This document shows positions 28,474 through 38,568 of a DNA stretch of 64,000 bases, one piece after another. The stretch's first letter is position 1. Each line of letters starts with the position of its first letter. This stretch comes from Flammeovirga pectinis (GTDB lineage Bacteria > Bacteroidota > Bacteroidia > Cytophagales > Flammeovirgaceae), in assembly GCF_003970675.1 (NCBI RefSeq), contig NZ_CP034562.1, positions 3,501,001-3,565,000 on the forward strand, in the 5' to 3' direction. The notes beneath the pieces are model-generated. The model was not told the origin of the DNA, ran no database searches, and saw nothing but the letters and a program-made list of their open reading frames with translations. Made by a program: the position numbers and the translations under genes.

Positions 28474-29517
28474 CTACAAACTTAATACTTTTTTCTCCAA
28501 ATCTCTTACAATTCTTTGTAACTCAGGTAGCTTCCTGTAAACTGCAAAAGATTTTAAATGTTCCATAGATGAAATTGCAGGTGATCCCATTACACGGGTA
28601 CCTGTCTCTCTAATTGTTTTAGCAATACCTGATTGTGCTGCAATCATTGTCTTATCTGCTATTTTTATATGTCCAGAAACACCTACTTGACCACCAACCA
28701 TACATTGTGCTCCAATTTCCGAAGAACCAGAAACACCTGTCTGAGAAGCAATCACTGTATTCTCTCCAATAATTACATTGTGTGCAATCTGAATAAGATT
28801 ATCCAATTTCACACCTTGTTTTAATATAGTAGATCCCATTGTAGCTCTATCTACAACAGTATTTGCTCCTACATCAACATTATTTTCAAGAATAACATTC
28901 CCTATTTGAGGAATAGTTTTATATGTACCATCTTTTTGAGGTGCAAAACCAAAGCCATCCGACCCAATTACAGCACCTGCTTGAAGTGTACAATTATTTC
29001 CTAATTTAGAACCATGGCAAATTTTTACACCTGCATAGATTACACAATTATCTCCAATCTCAACTCCTTCTCCAATAAAAACTTGTGGATGAATTTTAGC
29101 ATTTTTACCAATTTTCGCTCCTTGAGAGATATAAGTAAAAGCACCTACATAAGCAGTTGCTTTATCCATCTCTACAGATTCGTGTATAAATGCTGGTTGC
29201 TCAATACCTACTTTTGCTAAACTAAGCATACGTTGGTACTCTGTAAGAAGATCTGTAAAACCTGCATAAGCATCTTCTACAACAATCATTGCACAAGGAA
29301 CTTCTTCCTTCGGTTCAAATCCCTTACTTACAATTACCGCACTAACTCCTGTTTTATAGATAAATTCCTCATATTTCATATTCGCAAGGAAAGAAATAGC
29401 AGATGCATCTCCTTCTTGAATTTTTGCGATTGATGAAATCTTAGCATTTGGATCTCCTCCAACTACTTCACCTTGAAGTAATCCTGCAATTTGTTGTACG
29501 GTAATTTCTAATTTCAT
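28474..29517 (-). CDS. lpxD: UDP-3-O-(3-hydroxyacyl)glucosamine N-acyltransferase
   Basis: 347 residues. N-terminal uridine-binding domain (about 1-100), then a left-handed beta-helix of hexapeptide repeats (IGKNAKIHPQVFIGEGVEIG and following) containing the catalytic His in LIQIAHNVIIGENT, then a C-terminal helix (about 320-347, FAVYRKLPELQRIVRDLEKK). It adds the second acyl chain to the sugar made by LpxA and LpxC. It is the first lipid A gene of the cluster and lies 78 nt downstream of the HD hydrolase gene. Confidence 0.96.
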   Translation of the reverse strand: MKLEITVQQIAGLLQGEVVGGDPNAKISSIAKIQEGDASAISFLANMKYEEFIYKTGVSAVIVSKGFEPKEEVPCAMIVVEDAYAGFTDLLTEYQRMLSLAKVGIEQPAFIHESVEMDKATAYVGAFTYISQGAKIGKNAKIHPQVFIGEGVEIGDNCVIYAGVKICHGSKLGNNCTLQAGAVIGSDGFGFAPQKDGTYKTIPQIGNVILENNVDVGANTVVDRATMGSTILKQGVKLDNLIQIAHNVIIGENTVIASQTGVSGSSEIGAQCMVGGQVGVSGHIKIADKTMIAAQSGIAKTIRETGTRVMGSPAISSMEHLKSFAVYRKLPELQRIVRDLEKKVLSL

Positions 29518-29595
29518 AGTAAGATATGACTATATCCACAAGTTGATTTTGAACAAAAAACGTTTTTGAATGTCTAAAACAAACAAAAAATCACG

Positions 29596-30813
29596 CTAAG
29601 ATACAACTTTGGGTTGGCATAGGTAATGTTTTGTAACAATTTTCGTCAAAACTTCAATATTTGGCAAATCTGATGCTTCAGAAATATCAATCACCTCACC
29701 CGTCTTCATTTTCACCTTAATCCCTTGTTTAGCAGACGTATACGCTGAATTACTCACATCTCCATGAAGGCATAAAAAGGGTAAATCTGAGGGTAAAAAG
29801 CCAATTGATAATAATTCTTTCTCAACAGTTTTTAACTTTTCTGCTTCTATTTTTTCAATTGACATCTCACAATTAAACAATCTTCTTGTTAAGATACCCT
29901 TTGTAAGTACTTCTAAAACTTTATCTCCACTATTCTCCCATGTCTTTATAATATGCCAAATATCAAAGTCGTCAATCTTTAGATATTTATCGATCAGCTC
30001 ATCATTTTGTTCAAAATCTTCTTTTGTAAAAGTATTTTGAAGAAAAAATTTAAGTGTTTCATCACATGGTAATTCTACTCCCTGTGTATATAAGTATTTT
30101 GCTCTTTTTACTATATTTTGAAGCATTAACTCTGCTGCTAACCCCGTTTTATGTAGATATACTTGCCAATACATCATACGTCTAGCATTTAAAAATCTAT
30201 CTATACTGTAGATTCCTTTTTCTAATACAACAATTTCATCATTATGCACATCAAGCATTCTGATTATCCTATCAGCACCAACACTTCCTTCTACTACACC
30301 AGAAAAAAAGCAATCTCGTTGTAAGTAATCCAACCTATCCATATCCAACTGACTAGATACCATTTGATGAAAAAACTTTCTATGGTATTTCCCTGTAAAC
30401 ATTTGGATAGCCATATTAAGCTTACCATCAAACTCTTTATTCATTTTTTCCATTAAAAATAAAGAGAGTTCTTCGTGATGTACATTGATGAGAACATGTT
30501 CTAAAGCATGAGAAAATGGTCCGTGTCCTAAATCATGTAAAAGAATTGCAATCATTGCTGCTTCTTTTTCTTCTTTAGAAATCTCTGTACCTTTTCTTAC
30601 AATAGATTCTATTGCGGATTTCATTAAGTGCATTGCTCCTAATGCATGACTAAAACGAGTATGCATTGCCCCAGGGTATACAACACTTGAGCACCCCATT
30701 TGCTTAATACGTGATAGTCGCAAAAATATCGGGTGATTCACCAATTCTAAAATTAATGGCGAATCAATAGTCACAAACCCATAAATTGGGTCATTAATCA
30801 TTTTATAAGTCAT
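29596..30813 (-). CDS. HD-domain phosphohydrolase (dNTPase-like)
   Basis: 405 residues. HD superfamily metal site: HTRFSHALG (51-59) and LLHDLGHGPFSHALEH (91-106) with the His93-Asp94 pair, plus a further Asp in QLDMDRLDYLQRD. The arrangement matches the SAMHD1/dGTPase-type branch (COG1078), whose members cleave deoxynucleoside triphosphates or nucleotide analogues. The family often sits beside lpx genes in Bacteroidota; direct coupling is not shown. Cytoplasmic, no membrane segment. Stop codon is 19 nt from the start of the porin gene upstream region. Confidence 0.9.
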   Translation of the reverse strand: MTYKMINDPIYGFVTIDSPLILELVNHPIFLRLSRIKQMGCSSVVYPGAMHTRFSHALGAMHLMKSAIESIVRKGTEISKEEKEAAMIAILLHDLGHGPFSHALEHVLINVHHEELSLFLMEKMNKEFDGKLNMAIQMFTGKYHRKFFHQMVSSQLDMDRLDYLQRDCFFSGVVEGSVGADRIIRMLDVHNDEIVVLEKGIYSIDRFLNARRMMYWQVYLHKTGLAAELMLQNIVKRAKYLYTQGVELPCDETLKFFLQNTFTKEDFEQNDELIDKYLKIDDFDIWHIIKTWENSGDKVLEVLTKGILTRRLFNCEMSIEKIEAEKLKTVEKELLSIGFLPSDLPFLCLHGDVSNSAYTSAKQGIKVKMKTGEVIDISEASDLPNIEVLTKIVTKHYLCQPKVVS

Positions 30814-30832
30814 GAGTAGAGAACTTTAAACA

Positions 30833-32626
30833 TTAAAAACGTTTACCTATACTTAATTGTAATTCCGTTCTATTGTAATCAACATCTATTATTGGGTAAA
30901 TTAATACTGTTGAACTATTATCTAGTGAAATATTATCATCTAATTGATAAGGGCTTTCTATACCTTTCCATTTACTATATATTACAGTAAAATCTGCATA
31001 GAATTTATTATTTCTATAACCTAAACCACCAGTATAAAACTGCTTACTTTTATCAACACCCAAATTATATTCTTCTTTCTGTGCATCTTGATAATAAGCA
31101 TAGCCCACTCGAAGCATTAAGCGTTTGCTCATTCTGTATTCACCACCTGCACGTATATTTACAGTATTTCTTAATTCTTCGTTTAGAATATAATTATCTC
31201 CATCAAAATTTAATGGTTGACTAAACTCAGAATAAGTTCCTTCCAAATAATAAGTTGTTCCATCGCTAACGTTAATTGCAGAATTACCAACATATTCTAC
31301 ATCTACAGTTAAAAAGCCTTTCTTACCAAAGAATGTAGAAATACCACCTGAGGCTTTCCAAGGTGTAGTCATGTTATATTTGGTACGGATTCTATCGTGC
31401 GTTGCAGATTTTTTACCATTGTATGTGGCAGATTCTGATGCATTAGGGTTATATAAGTCCTTTCCTTCTGGGTTATAAACATAATCAGGACCTTCTTCGG
31501 GAGGAAAGTTTGCAGAATTAAAATGTTGATTTTGATAGGCAGCATCATCCCAAGCGTAATTATCATACGTTCGTGTTAGATTAGAAGTATAATAATCATT
31601 TAAACCATACCAAGTAGGAGAAGTATAAGTTGCTCCAATACGTAATGCATCAATTGGTCTCCAGATAACACCTGCAGACAAATTTACACCCCAACCAGTA
31701 GTTTCAAACTCTTCAGCCAAACCTAGGTAGGTTAATTCCTGATCTCTAATTTCAACGTACTCACTTGTTTTCGTATAATTGATATTTTGGATACCAATTT
31801 TACCACCAAAATAGAATTTATCATCAAAATTACCACCATAAGCAAGAGTAGTTTCATATTGTCCACCTCTTGTTTTTACCATTTGGGTTCTTTGCTTTAC
31901 ATATGATGTATCAGTTCCATTTACAGTAATCGGAAACCCATATTTATCTCTATCTGAATTATAATAATAATTATAGCTGTTATCGTCATCACTATAAACT
32001 GGTTTAATTAAATCTAAAGCATATGCCATTTCACCAAGAGATAATAAGGTATATCCTCTGGCATAATCTTGTGATGCTAAATCCATATTTGATTTATAGG
32101 TTCCATATGCAGCTTCTTCAAAATAGTTTAACAATGATGTTGGGTTACTTCCATTTTCAGTATAATAGACATCGCTATTATAATCTGCTATTCTATTAAA
32201 AGAAATTGAAAAGGCACCCCCTCTCCATTTCCCACCATTTGATGAAGATTTAGAACTTGCCCAAACTGCACCCAACTGAGGTAAGAAAAATCTTGTTTGC
32301 TCTCCACTACCTTGAACTCCATCTCCAGAAGATGTAGTACCTGTAAAACCTAAACCCATTGATAATTGGTATTCAGATTTACGCATAAAACCCAAACCTG
32401 CAGGATTTAAAATACCATGTGATATATCTCCACCTAAAGACACACCCGCACCTCCTAAAGCTCTAATTCTTGCAGACCCAACAATATTTTGCTGAGAAAA
32501 ACGTGTTGCATCCTTATAATACCCAAAAGCTGGAGGTATGTCTCCATTCTGTGCATTCGAAATTAAGTTAAAGAATGCGATGAATGCTATTAATAAAATT
32601 GGTTTCTTATAATCTCTTTTAAACAT
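30833..32626 (-). CDS. Outer-membrane protein, OmpP1/FadL/TodX family
   Basis: 597 residues from the start MFKRDYKKP; the longer frame to 32725 gives an implausible N-terminal extension. Signal peptide ends in SNAQ (about 24). The conserved family N-terminal hatch is present (RIRALGGAGVSLGGDISHGILNPAGLG with the NPAGL motif), followed by barrel strands with long Tyr/Asn-rich loops and a final strand ELQLSIGKRF. FadL-type channels carry hydrophobic molecules across the outer membrane. Substrate not known. Follows the Gly-rich protein gene and its terminator. Confidence 0.88.
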   Translation of the reverse strand: MFKRDYKKPILLIAFIAFFNLISNAQNGDIPPAFGYYKDATRFSQQNIVGSARIRALGGAGVSLGGDISHGILNPAGLGFMRKSEYQLSMGLGFTGTTSSGDGVQGSGEQTRFFLPQLGAVWASSKSSSNGGKWRGGAFSISFNRIADYNSDVYYTENGSNPTSLLNYFEEAAYGTYKSNMDLASQDYARGYTLLSLGEMAYALDLIKPVYSDDDNSYNYYYNSDRDKYGFPITVNGTDTSYVKQRTQMVKTRGGQYETTLAYGGNFDDKFYFGGKIGIQNINYTKTSEYVEIRDQELTYLGLAEEFETTGWGVNLSAGVIWRPIDALRIGATYTSPTWYGLNDYYTSNLTRTYDNYAWDDAAYQNQHFNSANFPPEEGPDYVYNPEGKDLYNPNASESATYNGKKSATHDRIRTKYNMTTPWKASGGISTFFGKKGFLTVDVEYVGNSAINVSDGTTYYLEGTYSEFSQPLNFDGDNYILNEELRNTVNIRAGGEYRMSKRLMLRVGYAYYQDAQKEEYNLGVDKSKQFYTGGLGYRNNKFYADFTVIYSKWKGIESPYQLDDNISLDNSSTVLIYPIIDVDYNRTELQLSIGKRF

Positions 32627-32697
32627 ATCGTGATTTGATGAATTATTAAAAAATATAAGAGATGAGCTTGATTTGATTGTTAGAAATGTCAAGTTAC

Positions 32698-32729
32698 AAA
32701 AAAAGGATGTCTCGTATAGAAACATCCTT
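32698..32729 (-). terminator. Terminator of the Gly/Tyr-rich protein gene
   Basis: AAGGATGT with ACATCCTT and a run of seven U on the minus strand, 27 nt past the stop. Confidence 0.85.
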
Positions 32730-32755
32730 AAAATATTTTGAGAAACTATTTAATA

Positions 32756-33739
32756 CTATCGTCTTCTTACAGAACGACCAGCAGATCCACTACTTCTACC
32801 TGCTCCTGAAGGTGCAGATCTAAACGAAGATCCTGATGTAGAACTAGGTCTTTGTAATGAATTATTATTAAAAGAGTTTCTAGAATTATTCCAATTATTA
32901 TTTGAAGGACGAGTTGTCGTCGTTCTTGGCGCAGTTGCAGTTCTTGCTACAGAAGATTCTCTGTATCTAGAAGGATACTTAACACCTGCAGCAGGTGCAT
33001 TTGTCACTCTAGATCGAACACTTTGTGCTCTTGCTACTTGTTCACTTGTAGGTGTTCTAGAACGAATAGTAGGGTAATAACCATATCCTGGATAACCTCT
33101 ATATCCGTAACCTGGGTATCCTCCATACATTGGATCATACATTCCGCCACCATAGCCGTAGCCAGGATATCTACCATAACCAGGGTACATTCCACCCATG
33201 CCATAGCCTGGGTACATACCACCCATACCATAACCTGGATACATTCCACCCATGCCCATACCCATTCCGAATCCAATACCTAAGCTAAAAGCTGAATTGT
33301 TTCCAAAACCGATACCAACACTAGTACTTGTTCCATAAGTTCCTGCACTCATTCCTAGAGATACAGATGGGTTAGAGAAAAACCCTCCACTACTGCTTTT
33401 TCCAGATTGCTGTTCGGCAATACTCATGCCTTGAGTAGCATCCATATAAGCAGATCCTGTAGATGGGATTGATGAAGGTATAGCTCCATTTTCTACATTA
33501 TAATATTGATAGCCATAACCAGTACCCACACCATCCGGGTTCGCAAAGCGACTTTGGGGTGCTTGACGATCCGGTGAATCAGGAAAATCATGATTACCAA
33601 TGTTTAACGGCTGCATTGCAGGTTTTGCACTTAATGCTTCTCTGTCTGCCTTAGTAAAATACATGTCATCAAATTCCTGTGCAAATACAGAAGTTACAGT
33701 GAATAGTGTACTTATGGCAGTATATATCCATTTATTCAT
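32756..33739 (-). CDS. Secreted Gly/Tyr/Met-rich repeat protein
   Basis: 327 residues. Signal peptide 1-20 ends in VFAQ. A central low-complexity stretch (about 150-225) contains repeats of the unit GMGGMYPGY and its variants, followed by a Ser/Arg/Asn-rich basic tail ending RSVRRR. The composition resembles structural or self-associating extracellular proteins, possibly envelope or matrix material. I recognise no enzymatic domain. Opposite-strand reading frames over this stretch are shadows of its biased composition. Confidence 0.75.
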   Translation of the reverse strand: MNKWIYTAISTLFTVTSVFAQEFDDMYFTKADREALSAKPAMQPLNIGNHDFPDSPDRQAPQSRFANPDGVGTGYGYQYYNVENGAIPSSIPSTGSAYMDATQGMSIAEQQSGKSSSGGFFSNPSVSLGMSAGTYGTSTSVGIGFGNNSAFSLGIGFGMGMGMGGMYPGYGMGGMYPGYGMGGMYPGYGRYPGYGYGGGMYDPMYGGYPGYGYRGYPGYGYYPTIRSRTPTSEQVARAQSVRSRVTNAPAAGVKYPSRYRESSVARTATAPRTTTTRPSNNNWNNSRNSFNNNSLQRPSSTSGSSFRSAPSGAGRSSGSAGRSVRRR

Positions 33740-33940
33740 AATAAACGTAGTTACATATCTTTAAAGTCTCCAATGGGATTAAAAAACTATTATATTTGTG
33801 CTCCTCTTGGAAACCAAAAAATATTGTTAGTGATAGCTTCTAGACAAATATAAGAATATTAAGCAATATATCATTAACTTTAACACTTCAAGAGGTTTTT
33901 ATATACTTGATTGTAACCACTTTCAGATAGTTTATACATA

Positions 33941-35413
33941 ATGGCAAAAGGCTTACCAAAGAGAGGCAACGATTATTCAGCTTGGTACAACGAGTTGGTA
34001 AAAAAGGCTGATCTAGCTGAGAACTCAGCAGTACGAGGATGTATGGTTATTAAACCATACGGTTATGCAATTTGGGAAAAAATGCAACAAACTTTAGACA
34101 AAATGTTTAAAGATACTGGGCATTCAAATGCTTACTTTCCACTTTTAATTCCAAAATCTTATTTAAGTAAAGAGGCAGACCATGTTGATGGTTTTGCTAA
34201 AGAATGTGCTGTAGTAACACATTACCGCTTAAAAAATGCAGAAGATGGCTCTGGTGTTGTAGTAGACCCCGACGCTAAATTAGACGAAGAATTAATTATT
34301 CGTCCAACGTCTGAAACTGTAATTTGGAGTACTTATAAAAATTGGATCCAATCGTATAGAGATCTTCCTTTAAAAGTAAACCAATGGGCAAATGTTATGC
34401 GCTGGGAAATGCGTACGCGTTTATTCTTACGTACTTCGGAGTTTTTATGGCAAGAAGGACATACTGCTCATTCTACTAAAGGAGAAGCAATAGAAGAAAC
34501 AAAGCAAATGTTAGATGTTTATGCTGATTTTGCTGAAAACTTTATGGCTGTTCCTGTTGTAAAAGGTGTAAAAACTGCTAATGAGCGTTTTGCTGGTGCT
34601 GTAGATACTTTCTGTATCGAAGCAATGATGCAAGATGGCAAAGCATTACAAGCAGGTACTTCTCACTTCTTAGGTCAGAATTTTGCAAAAGCATTTGATG
34701 TAAAATTTTCTGATAAAGACAATAAGTTAGAGCATGTTTGGGGTACATCTTGGGGTGTAAGTACACGTTTAATGGGTGCATTAATTATGGCTCATTCAGA
34801 TGATGAAGGATTAGTTCTTCCTCCAAAATTAGCTCCTATTCAAGTTGTTATTGTACCTATTTACAAAAGTCAAGAACAATTAGATGCTATTTCTGAAAAA
34901 GCAAAAGAGATTCAAAAAGCTTTACAAGCACTCAACATCTCTGTAAAATTTGATGACCGTGATTTACGTCCTGGTTTCAAGTTTGCTGATTGGGAATTAA
35001 AAGGTGTCCCTGTTCGTTTAGCAATGGGACAACGTGATTTAGAGAACGGTACAGTTGAAATTGCTCGTCGTGATACTAAAGAGAAAAATACGTATCAATT
35101 GGATGGTGTTATCGAATCTATTCAAAAATTATTGGATGATGTTCAAGAAAACATCTTCAATAAAGCATTTGATTACCGTGAAGCACATATCACTCCTGTA
35201 GATACTTTTGACGAGTTCAAGGATGTCTTAGAAAATAAAGGTGGTTTCATTGCAGCACATTGGGATGGAACTTCTGAAACAGAAGATAAAATTAAGGACT
35301 TAACGAAAGCTACAATTCGTTGTATTCCTTTAAATAATAAGCAAGAAGAAGGTGCTTGTATCCTTACAGGCAACCCATCTACACAACGTGTACTTTTTGC
35401 TAAAGCATACTAA
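33941..35413 (+). CDS. proS: Prolyl-tRNA synthetase (archaeal/eukaryotic-like form)
   Basis: 490 residues, a class II synthetase lacking the internal editing insert of the E. coli form, so of the type 3 ProRS group. Motif 2 region RPTSETVIW and [26 protein letters not shown], motif 3 region with [20 protein letters not shown], then the anticodon-binding domain (about 290-390) and the C-terminal zinc-like domain ending in AKAY. It charges tRNA-Pro. Stand-alone gene with a clear terminator. Confidence 0.97.
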   Translation: MAKGLPKRGNDYSAWYNELVKKADLAENSAVRGCMVIKPYGYAIWEKMQQTLDKMFKDTGHSNAYFPLLIPKSYLSKEADHVDGFAKECAVVTHYRLKNAEDGSGVVVDPDAKLDEELIIRPTSETVIWSTYKNWIQSYRDLPLKVNQWANVMRWEMRTRLFLRTSEFLWQEGHTAHSTKGEAIEETKQMLDVYADFAENFMAVPVVKGVKTANERFAGAVDTFCIEAMMQDGKALQAGTSHFLGQNFAKAFDVKFSDKDNKLEHVWGTSWGVSTRLMGALIMAHSDDEGLVLPPKLAPIQVVIVPIYKSQEQLDAISEKAKEIQKALQALNISVKFDDRDLRPGFKFADWELKGVPVRLAMGQRDLENGTVEIARRDTKEKNTYQLDGVIESIQKLLDDVQENIFNKAFDYREAHITPVDTFDEFKDVLENKGGFIAAHWDGTSETEDKIKDLTKATIRCIPLNNKQEEGACILTGNPSTQRVLFAKAY

Positions 35414-35439
35414 ATAGTTGCTTTAATAAAGTTTTTTAA

Positions 35440-35480
35440 GCGGGTAGTAGTTGTATTTTACAAGTACTATCCGTTTTTTA
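35440..35480 (+). terminator. Terminator after proS
   Basis: CGGGTAGTA with TACTATCCG (one G-U pair) and six U, 27 nt past the stop. Confidence 0.85.
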
Positions 35481-35510
35481 TTCAAAATTTCGTAGATAAT
35501 ATAAAATCTT

Positions 35511-36146
35511 ATGGAAATCAATCCAGTTATCATCATTGGTGCTAGTGGTTTAGGTAAAGCTGCTCTAGATATTTTTAAGAGTCAAGATATTTTAGTGTTT
35601 TGCTTTCTTGATACCAACGAAGAACTGCATGGAGCAGAAATTGGAGAAGTATCCGTTATGGGAGCTCCTTCTAATGATGGATTTTTAAAACATATTGGCA
35701 AAAAGTGTGATGCTTTTGTGGCTATTGAAGATCAAGAGACACGTCAGAAAGTAACACAAATGCTTAAGGAACGTCGTAAATCGATGCCTGTAAATGCTAT
35801 CCACAAAGATGCTAGTATTTCTCCTTCCGCATACCTTGGATATGGTAACTTTATAAATGCAGGCGCTCGTATTGGTTACGACGCTAAAGTTCCCGAAAGT
35901 TGTGTAATTCATAGTAATGCTGTTTTAGAACATAATGCAGAACTAGAAGATTTAGTAACTATTGGATCGGGTGCAATTATAGGTACAGGAGCCAAAATTG
36001 GTAAAGGTGCATTAATTGGATCGGGTGCAATTATCTCATCTAACGTAATTGTTGGAGAAGGTGCTCAAGTTGCTCCTGGATCACTTGTAATGACCGAAGT
36101 GAAAGCCAATGCTACCGTTTTTGGTATGCCTGCTCAAGAAATTTAA
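35511..36146 (+). CDS. NeuD/PglD-type sugar O- or N-acetyltransferase
   Basis: 211 residues. N-terminal Rossmann-like part begins VIIIGASGLGKAALDIF (6-22); the C-terminal half is a left-handed beta-helix of hexapeptide repeats (IGYDAKVPESCVIHSNAVLE, TIGSGAIIGTGAKIGKGALI). This two-part layout belongs to the NeuD/PglD family that acetylates sialic acids or bacillosamine-type sugars with acetyl-CoA. The catalytic His candidate lies in VLEHNAEL. No other surface-sugar genes are adjacent apart from a radical SAM gene. Confidence 0.85.
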   Translation: MEINPVIIIGASGLGKAALDIFKSQDILVFCFLDTNEELHGAEIGEVSVMGAPSNDGFLKHIGKKCDAFVAIEDQETRQKVTQMLKERRKSMPVNAIHKDASISPSAYLGYGNFINAGARIGYDAKVPESCVIHSNAVLEHNAELEDLVTIGSGAIIGTGAKIGKGALIGSGAIISSNVIVGEGAQVAPGSLVMTEVKANATVFGMPAQEI

Positions 36147-36153
36147 TTAAAGT

Positions 36154-36206
36154 ATGAGTTAAGAATTAAACACGGTAGATATACTATCAATTAATTCTTA
36201 ACTCAT
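36154..36206. repeat. 16-bp perfect inverted repeat between the acetyltransferase and radical SAM genes
   Basis: ATGAGTTAAGAATTAA (36154-36169) pairs exactly with TTAATTCTTAACTCAT (36191-36206) across a 21-nt loop. No U run follows on either strand, so it is not a standard terminator; it could stabilise or process a shared transcript. Confidence 0.7.
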
Positions 36207-36228
36207 CATTATACATTCTAATTTTACA

Positions 36229-37218
36229 ATGCGCCTCATTTCACATCCTGTATTATGTAATTACTATGTTACTTACCGTTGTAATGCAAAATGTCATTTT
36301 TGTGATATTTGGGAAAAGCCTTCTCCGTATATCACATTAAAGGATGCAGAAAAAAACCTTATTGATTTAAAAAAATTAGGCGTTAAAGTTATTGATTTCA
36401 CAGGCGGAGAACCTCTATTACATCAACAATTACCCGAATTACTTACTCTTGCTAAAAAATATGGCTTCATAACCACTATTACTACAAATGGATTACTGTA
36501 TCCTAAAAAAGCTCACTTACTAAAAGGGTTAATTGATATGCTTCATTTTTCTTTAGATTCTTTTGATCAAAAGAATCATGATGAAGGAAGAGGCGTTGCT
36601 TGTTATAACAAAGTTCTTGAATCAATTGAAATAGCTAAATCACTTGGCGAAAAACCTGATATATTATTTACTGTTATGAATAATAACATTGAAGATATTT
36701 CAAAAGTATATAATCAAATTACACTCCCCAACAATTTGATTCTTCTACTAAACCCCATCTTCGAATATGGAGAAGTTGGTGGTGGCCTTTCAAAACAATC
36801 AATTGAAAAACTAAGTAAGTGGTCCAATCAAAAATATGTCTTTTTAAATGATGCCTTTTTGACACTTAGACAAGATGGTGGTAATAGTATTGATAACCCT
36901 GTGTGTAAAGCTGCTAGTACTAGTATTGTTATCTCACCTAAAAACTCATTAATACTACCTTGCTACCACCTCGGAAAGCAAGAATTTGATATTAATGGAG
37001 AACTCACATCATTGTATCAATCAAAAAAAATTCAGGCAATCATCGCTCAAGAAGGAAAATTACCTGAATGTGAAGGATGTGCTATAAATTGCTATATGCA
37101 ACCTTCCTTCTCCGTAGAGATCAATAAATATTTTTGGAAAGCTTTACCTAGCACTTTAAAATACAATTATTGGAAAGGTACTTGGAAAAATGCTTTTTTC
37201 ACTAAATCCACACTTTAG
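36229..37218 (+). CDS. Radical SAM protein with SPASM-like C-terminal region
   Basis: 329 residues. The radical SAM motif CNAKCHFC (Cys18, Cys22, Cys25) binds the 4Fe-4S cluster; DFTGGEPLLH (GGE motif) and TITTNGLL follow. The C-terminal half carries further Cys residues in PVCKAAS, LPCYHLG, ECEGC and NCYMQ, resembling an auxiliary-cluster SPASM/twitch domain. It might modify a peptide or sugar, but no precursor peptide is evident nearby. Its stop codon overlaps that of the convergent PagL-like gene by 3-4 nt. Confidence 0.88.
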   Translation: MRLISHPVLCNYYVTYRCNAKCHFCDIWEKPSPYITLKDAEKNLIDLKKLGVKVIDFTGGEPLLHQQLPELLTLAKKYGFITTITTNGLLYPKKAHLLKGLIDMLHFSLDSFDQKNHDEGRGVACYNKVLESIEIAKSLGEKPDILFTVMNNNIEDISKVYNQITLPNNLILLLNPIFEYGEVGGGLSKQSIEKLSKWSNQKYVFLNDAFLTLRQDGGNSIDNPVCKAASTSIVISPKNSLILPCYHLGKQEFDINGELTSLYQSKKIQAIIAQEGKLPECEGCAINCYMQPSFSVEINKYFWKALPSTLKYNYWKGTWKNAFFTKSTL

Positions 37219-38438
37219 ACACCGTTACGCTTACCGTACATTCGGAATCCGACACCCCATTCAATAAAATCAGCAATAAAGCCTCCTGGTGTCTTCAATG
37301 CTACATGAGCAAAGACATTCTTTGTAAAGTCATATCTACCTCCCACTCTTGCGTACCAACCACCACGGCCTTCTACATTCATTAACGGAACACCTACTTG
37401 TGTAACTACAGTAAAGCGATGAATCATTAACTCATGAGAGACATGAATACCTGGATAAAACAATTTACTATTTGGTACTCCATTTGGGTATTGCGATTGA
37501 TACTCTTCTACTAAAGAACCATCATAGAATAAATCGACACCAATACCATATTTTCCTTTACGGCTATAATTTCTTGCTACATCAACTGCCCATGTTGCTG
37601 TACCATAATATTTATTTTGGTCTTCAATATTGTATGGTGATGTACTTACACCTCCCGAGACAAAAGAATAATACTCCCAGAACGGATGAAATTCGGGTAA
37701 ATCATAATGTATATTTCTTTCTCTTGGATCTTTATCTTTTGGAGTATAAACACCTCCCTTTTTAGGGATATATGGATTAAAATAATATTTAACTCCAATG
37801 TTAGCTCCAAATAAATTTACCCCTTTGTTAGGCGTTCTTGTTCTACCATTAGAAAAGTGAGTAAATAATAAACCTGCAGAACCATCTAATCTTCTTGAAA
37901 TTTTAAAATTCCCTTCAACACTAACAGTTAAATAAAAATTAAAATCACTTCCAATAGCCGTCTGATCTGGATTATTTTTAGGGTCATAACCAAAGAAGTC
38001 GTAAGCTAAACCTGCACCTAAATCATAATTTAGACTCCAATTTTTATAGGTTTTAAACGGACCATTAAAAAAACCATATAGTGCACTCGGATTACCCAAA
38101 ATATTTGCTTCTGGAAAAAAGGTAGCTTGGTACAAACCAAAACCATAAGTAGGATAGCCAAAAAGTTGTTGCCATTTCTTACGACCATATCCTTTCCAAC
38201 CAACACGTAATTCTAGAGCACTAAAATAATTATTTTCCACTTCTTCTAAGCCATCTACTCCTGTAGAAAAATGCCCTCCAAAATGAATTTTAGTTTGACC
38301 AAAAATTTGGCGTGGATAAGTTTTATTCGAATCCGTGGTATCTGCTTTTAAAAATTCTAATGACTGAGCATTACTTTTTAAATGGAATATACATAAAAAA
38401 AGCAACCCGAATCCTAGTAAGAGTTTGTTATAGTTCAT
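37215..38438 (-). CDS. PagL-like acyloxyacyl hydrolase (lipid A 3-O-deacylase family)
   Basis: 407 residues. Signal peptide ends in SNAQ (about 25). A beta-barrel region contains LLFTHFSNGRTRTPNKGVNL, in which the H-x-S pair matches the catalytic His and Ser of PagL-type outer-membrane deacylases; the family acid residue cannot be fixed by eye. Homologues remove a 3-O-acyl chain from lipid A. The N-terminal part and the C-terminal extra barrel strands make it longer than PagL. It is convergent with the radical SAM gene. Confidence 0.8.
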   Translation of the reverse strand: MNYNKLLLGFGLLFLCIFHLKSNAQSLEFLKADTTDSNKTYPRQIFGQTKIHFGGHFSTGVDGLEEVENNYFSALELRVGWKGYGRKKWQQLFGYPTYGFGLYQATFFPEANILGNPSALYGFFNGPFKTYKNWSLNYDLGAGLAYDFFGYDPKNNPDQTAIGSDFNFYLTVSVEGNFKISRRLDGSAGLLFTHFSNGRTRTPNKGVNLFGANIGVKYYFNPYIPKKGGVYTPKDKDPRERNIHYDLPEFHPFWEYYSFVSGGVSTSPYNIEDQNKYYGTATWAVDVARNYSRKGKYGIGVDLFYDGSLVEEYQSQYPNGVPNSKLFYPGIHVSHELMIHRFTVVTQVGVPLMNVEGRGGWYARVGGRYDFTKNVFAHVALKTPGGFIADFIEWGVGFRMYGKRNGV

Positions 38439-38500
38439 GTTAATAACTTAGAAGTCTAGTAGTAATATCTTGAACAGTAAAAGATCGATAGTGTAAAAAT

Positions 38501-38533
38501 AAAAAAAGCCAAGATTAATAAATAATCTTGGCT
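38501..38533 (-). terminator. Terminator of rpsT
   Basis: AGCCAAGATTA with TAATCTTGGCT and seven U on the minus strand, 35 nt past the stop. Confidence 0.9.
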
Positions 38534-38568
38534 TCTTAGTTTTTCAAAATTAATTGAAAAAGATCAAA

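Noticed and set aside
33023..33283. Opposite- and same-strand frames over the Gly-rich gene
   Set aside because: Shadows produced by the repeated codons of the 32756-33739 gene.
36229..37218. RiPP gene cluster around the radical SAM gene
   Set aside because: No precursor peptide, RRE domain or transporter is visible within the neighbouring sequence.
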